Both the position numbers and the translations under genes were made by a program. The notes beneath the pieces were generated by a model, which was given only the letters and a program-made list of their open reading frames with translations, searched no databases and had not been told where the DNA came from. From contig JAYJMM010000037.1 of NCBI GenBank assembly GCA_037349105.1, positions 930,001 through 994,000 on the forward strand: DNA of 64,000 nt. Direction: 5' to 3'. The stretch comes from Limnomonas spitsbergensis (taxonomy: Eukaryota; Chlorophyta; Chlorophyceae; Chlamydomonadales). Positions 61,701 through 64,000 of this stretch are shown piece after piece (position 1 is the stretch's first letter; every line of letters begins with the position of its first letter).

Positions 61701-64000
61701 GACTTTGCTGCTGCTAGCAGTAGCAGTCGCAGTAACAGCAGCTGTAACAGCAGCAGTAGCAGCAGCGGGAAGAGACGGCCGATGGCGTGGCGGCTGGGTG
61801 CCACCTGGTTCTGCGGGAGGTGCCCTCGTATGCACAGGGTGACCCCCTGCGCCAGCTACAGCGGCGGCAGGCCCCCGTCTGGTCAGGCCAGTCACGTTCT
61901 TTGAAGGGGCAGATGGTGACACCGTCGTGGCCTGCCGATGCTGAGCGGCTTGCGGCAGCGTGGCAGACGTCTGCTGTGGGACCTCAGCAGGAATGCGAGT
62001 TGAGGCAGGCGCCTGCGCTTGGCGTGCTGCCAGGAGGCATCTTGGGAGGACCCTTGGCTTCGCCAGGGGTGCGCCCCATGGCACAACAGCGACAGCAGTA
62101 GCAGCAGTAGAAGCAGCAGTAGCAGTTGCAACATCAGTGGTAGTAGCTGAAGCAGAAGCGGCAGAAGCAGCTGAGACTCGCAGCCGGAACAATGGACTGG
62201 CTTTAGCCACCAGCTGGACAGGGGAGGGCAGACATCTAATGGGGAGGGGTGCTGCCGCTGCTTGCACCATCCGTGGCTTAATGATGAGGCTCGACATGAT
62301 GGGGAAGGGTGCTGCCGCTGCCTGCACCGCCTGCGGCTTGAGGATGAGGCTGGACCTGATGTGGTAAGCTGGTTTTGTTGCTGCTGTTGACGTGGTGGGA
62401 GCTACTTTGACCGCTGCCAGAGGAGCTGTGCAGCCGAGGCGGCCTGCCCTGGCAGCGGGTCCGTGCCTGTCGTTCGAATGCAAGGACCCCCGCTTTGCAG
62501 CCGGTGCTTGGCGGCTGGCGGCTGCAGCAGCGGGCGTGCCGCGGGTGGCACCAGATGGAATGCGGCTCTGTGGGAGCCAAGAAGCAAGTGCTGCGCTCAA
62601 GTGAAGGGCCCGCCCACAGGATGGGAACCTCCCGGTAACCGAGGCCTCCAGGGCCGTCCCAGCCTCCGAATGCATTGCCACCGCCACCGCAGGGTTGGCC
62701 TGGGGTTGGACAAAAGGTGTGGGGCATGTCCCAGCCTCTGAAGCCACCAATGCCGTCGCTGCGGCCGCCGTAGCGGGGATGTGCTGGGGGTGGACCAAGG
62801 TTGAGGGGGTCATCCAAGCCTCTGAAGGCATTGCCACCGCTGGTGCCGTCCCCGCCGCTGTTGCTCCGGGGATTGGTCTTGGTAGGACAAAAGGTGAGGG
62901 GGGAGTCCCAGCCTCTGAAGCCACCACCGCCGCCGCCAATACCGTCACCGATACATCAGAGGTGGCTTGCTGGCCGGTGCTGCCACTGCTGCCATCCCCA
63001 CTAGCAACTAGGACGGCTCCAGAGTGTGCCCTGGCTTCCAGCAAGCCCATGCCACCCCTCATCATGTGATCAGGCTGCCAGTCGCCGCTGTCTGGTACAG
63101 TACCGGGGTCCCCTCTAGTGAGGTCCATACCAACCGGTATTCCTAGCAGTATTCCCCCATCAGCAGGCTGGGCCGCACCAGGGGGTGCATTGTGTTCCAT
63201 CCAGGGCGTGCCGCTGCCCACCGCCAGCTCTAGCGTTGCCACTGAGTTGAGGCTGCCAGCTGGATCCTGGACACTGCTGACCGCCTGTAACCCCAGCTCT
63301 GGAAGAGCCAGCGGTGCCCTTGAGTCGTGACTACCGGCTGGATCCTGAATATTGGTGCCAATCTGCACTTGCGGTCCCGGCAGAGCTGCGGAGGAGCGCG
63401 AAGCCGACATGGCTGCTGATGTGCCCGGCTCCGACAGAGGTGCTGATGTGCGTTGCGCCGACAGCGCTGCCGAGGTGCCCGGCTCCGACCGAATCGCCGA
63501 GGAGCGCGGCTCCGATTCCGCTGCCGAGGTGCCCGGCTCTGACCGAGCTGCGGAGATGCCCGGCCCCAAAGGCTGGCTCGTCAAGGAGGCTGCGCTCAGC
63601 TCCTCACATATTCCACACTCGCGAGGAGGCGATGTGGTCGCCAGCAGGGTCGATATATTCGCCGGCAGGGTCGATATGCTCGCCGGCAGAGGTGATGCGA
63701 TCTCCATCAGAGCTGACGAGTCTGCCATCAGAGGCAGCGTGGTTGCCATCAGCTCCAGGCTAACCCAAGGGAGCAACATCCTGCTAGGGCCTAGAGGTCC
63801 CCCCACTACAGCAGCCCCTAGTGACGCCGCGGCTGCCGCGGCCGCAGCCAGTGGCAACGGGCCCATTCCTGACAGCTGCGGGGGCTGGCCAGAGGTCGCG
63901 CTAGGCCGCTCTGCCTCCAGCGGTGGGGTCAAACACCTGCCTGGATCCGCCCCTGGCTCGACCAGGCTCGTCCACCACATCCCAGGATTTTCTGCCTGAG
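52750..64000 (-). CDS. TKL-type (tyrosine-kinase-like) protein kinase with long disordered N-terminus (seven exons seen, 5' end open)
   Basis: Exons on the minus strand: 64000(open)-61112, 60444-60293, 58593-58403, 55850-55745, 54402-54283, 53785-53666, 52905-52750; every junction keeps phase. Counting from the ATG at 63980 gives 1237 residues; the frame stays open to the window edge. Residues 1-956 are Ala/Pro/Ser/Thr-rich with 11-residue repeats like SEPGTSAALS (142-202). Kinase core: GEGGFG loop (983-988), AVK lysine 1004, LSHRNVVALHGAC, catalytic loop HRDLKSPN (1099-1106), DMG at 1119-1121 in place of DFG, SAPE (1143-1146), DMWSFGMLIWEL, and a C-terminal ARPT. HGAC, HRDLKSPN and DMWSFG are typical of Raf-like/TKL kinases of plants and algae. 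All catalytic residues are present, so activity is likely; DMG is unusual. No membrane span was recognised. Introns contain exon-edge echoes on nearly every exon. Confidence 0.9.
52945..53185. repeat. 30-bp minisatellite (CCACTGGCAGGCTCAGCGGT) in last kinase intron
   Basis: Eight imperfect tandem units between the last two exons; frames stay open because the period is a multiple of 3. Confidence 0.85.
53565..53655 (-). repeat. Exon-edge echo: degenerate copy of the end of the DMWSFG exon, downstream of it
   Basis: The minus strand repeats ATCTGGGAGCTAGCCAC...GATCCACCGCTGTC, matching the end of exon 53785-53666, with small deletions and a stop. Confidence 0.75.
54160..54282 (-). repeat. Exon-edge echo: copy of the activation-segment exon downstream of it
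   Basis: After the donor at 54282 the minus strand again encodes a match to MGMSRNQVGNSLVTAQAVMTP (MG.. NQVGGPLGTALAVMTP), about 90 bases on from the true exon. Confidence 0.8.
54403..55640 (-). repeat. Exon-edge echo array: at least five clear copies of the activation-segment exon start
   Basis: Copies of the acceptor plus GTACTGCTGACGGAGGAGGG occur near 54500, 54635, 54835, 54970 and 55215, with weaker ones near 55330, 55440 and 55535, in units of about 110-140 bases. The true exon starts at 54402. A SINE-like element is inserted in the array. Confidence 0.85.
55071..55160 (-). mobile_element. SINE-like element, copy 5 (kinase intron)
   Basis: CGCTACGCCCCGTTGGGGGC hairpin and GCGCAGCCTGGGCCGAAGCC core. 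Flanked by GGCTCAGAAGCAG / GGCTCAGAGGCAG (about 55056 and 55161), which could be a target-site duplication or simply array units. Confidence 0.75.
55890..55975 (-). repeat. Exon-edge echo: copy of the catalytic-loop exon start
   Basis: The minus strand repeats GTGGGACTGCATGGGTGCCC and continues to a match of GLLYLHT, about 120 bases upstream of the true acceptor (exon start 55850). Confidence 0.85.
56056..57760. repeat. 38-bp satellite-like array, about 44 copies, in a kinase intron
   Basis: Unit GGGAAGGAGAGATAATACTT plus GTCAGATATAACTTGTCA; variants carry ATATTA for ATAATA. A GGTCTGCACCTTGACCCA segment recurs irregularly and also ends the array, giving higher-order structure. Confidence 0.95.
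58620..59260 (-). repeat. Exon-edge echo array: six copies of acceptor and start of the helix-C exon
   Basis: Copies start at about 58700, 58812, 58920, 59025, 59121 and 59241; the true exon starts at 58593. Each keeps an AG acceptor (CAG or TAG) followed by AG(C/G/A)TCCT...GAGGAAGGAG and a variable amount of the exon up to CTGAGCCACCG. Period about 100-110 bases, not a multiple of 3. Confidence 0.9.
59600..59860. repeat. 15-16-bp minisatellite (TGACCTCCACAAACCC)
   Basis: About 16 tandem units with a CTACACTTCACAAACC variant interspersed. In a kinase intron. Confidence 0.9.
59872..59965 (-). mobile_element. SINE-like element, copy 6 (kinase intron)
   Basis: Well-preserved member with four-fold GAAA tail, CTACGCCCCGTGGGGGGCGT hairpin and GCGCAGCCTGGGCCGAAGCC core. 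Flanked by 9-bp perfect direct repeats ACCCGACCT (59863-59871, 59966-59974). Confidence 0.8.
60050..60292 (-). repeat. Exon-edge echo array: three copies of the end and donor of the glycine-loop exon
   Basis: Downstream of the donor at 60292 the minus strand repeats TGTACCGCGGCCTGCTGGGC ... GTGAAGGTCATT three times (near 60250, 60160 and 60080) at about 85-90 base spacing; the true exon ends at 60293. Confidence 0.88.
60470..60975 (-). repeat. Exon-edge echo array: five copies of acceptor and start of the glycine-loop exon, with G-runs
   Basis: Copies of the tract plus CAG/GCACGCTCGGCCAGCTGCTG lie near 60575, 60690, 60780, 60865 and 60955; the true exon starts at 60444. Long G-runs (for example 60480-60530) lie between them on the plus strand. 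Confidence 0.88.

Overview
The window looks like nuclear DNA of a volvocine green alga (Chlamydomonadales). The clearest marker is a pherophorin, a cell-wall or extracellular-matrix glycoprotein typical of Chlamydomonas and Volvox relatives. Intron-dense genes with GT-AG introns full of minisatellites and a land-plant-like transcription factor and BTB-BACK protein agree with this. No species can be named from the sequence.

Layout. (1) 1-12740: internal part of a very large Ty3/gypsy-type LTR retrotransposon, open at the left edge. Its order is aspartic protease, long low-complexity region with zinc knuckles and a PHD-like cluster, reverse transcriptase, RNase H, an in-frame UAG, a DNMT3/DRM-like cytosine methyltransferase, integrase, and a C-terminal PHD finger. 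12741-14658 is probable LTR sequence containing a 245-bp direct repeat. (2) 15305-18297 (-): a complete six-exon pherophorin gene. (3) 15694-20733 is tandemly duplicated at 20734-24709. As displayed the copy is identical, but it has lost 1064 bp internally. The copy carries a broken pherophorin lacking both gene ends, and a C-terminal fragment of the neighbouring bHLH gene lies at the junction. (4) 24398-25821 (-): a four-exon, Q-rich bHLH-leucine-zipper transcription factor of the plant ILR3/bHLH105 type. It is divergent from (5) 26088-37237 (+): a 14-exon BTB-BACK protein of the plant POB1/LRB type, probably a cullin-3 substrate adaptor. (6) about 39129-48335 (-): a partly resolved multi-span membrane protein gene. 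(7) 48336-52749: no confident gene, but a perfect 36-bp inverted repeat and repeat arrays. (8) 52750-64000 (-): a seven-exon tyrosine-kinase-like (TKL) protein kinase with a long disordered N-terminus that runs off the right edge.

Two patterns cut across the genes. First, in three different genes the introns contain tandem arrays whose repeat unit is a copy of the adjacent exon edge. Usually it is the polypyrimidine tract, AG acceptor and first 20-60 bases of the exon; sometimes it is the exon end. I call these exon-edge echoes. Second, a roughly 90-bp SINE-like retroposon with a (TTTC)n tail and target-site duplications occurs six times (seven with the duplication), every time inside an intron. 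A second, more diverged short interspersed family also lies mainly in introns.

Exon structures were read by eye from splice signals, reading phase and family motifs. For the pherophorin, bHLH, BTB-BACK and kinase genes every junction keeps phase. The membrane protein model is incomplete.
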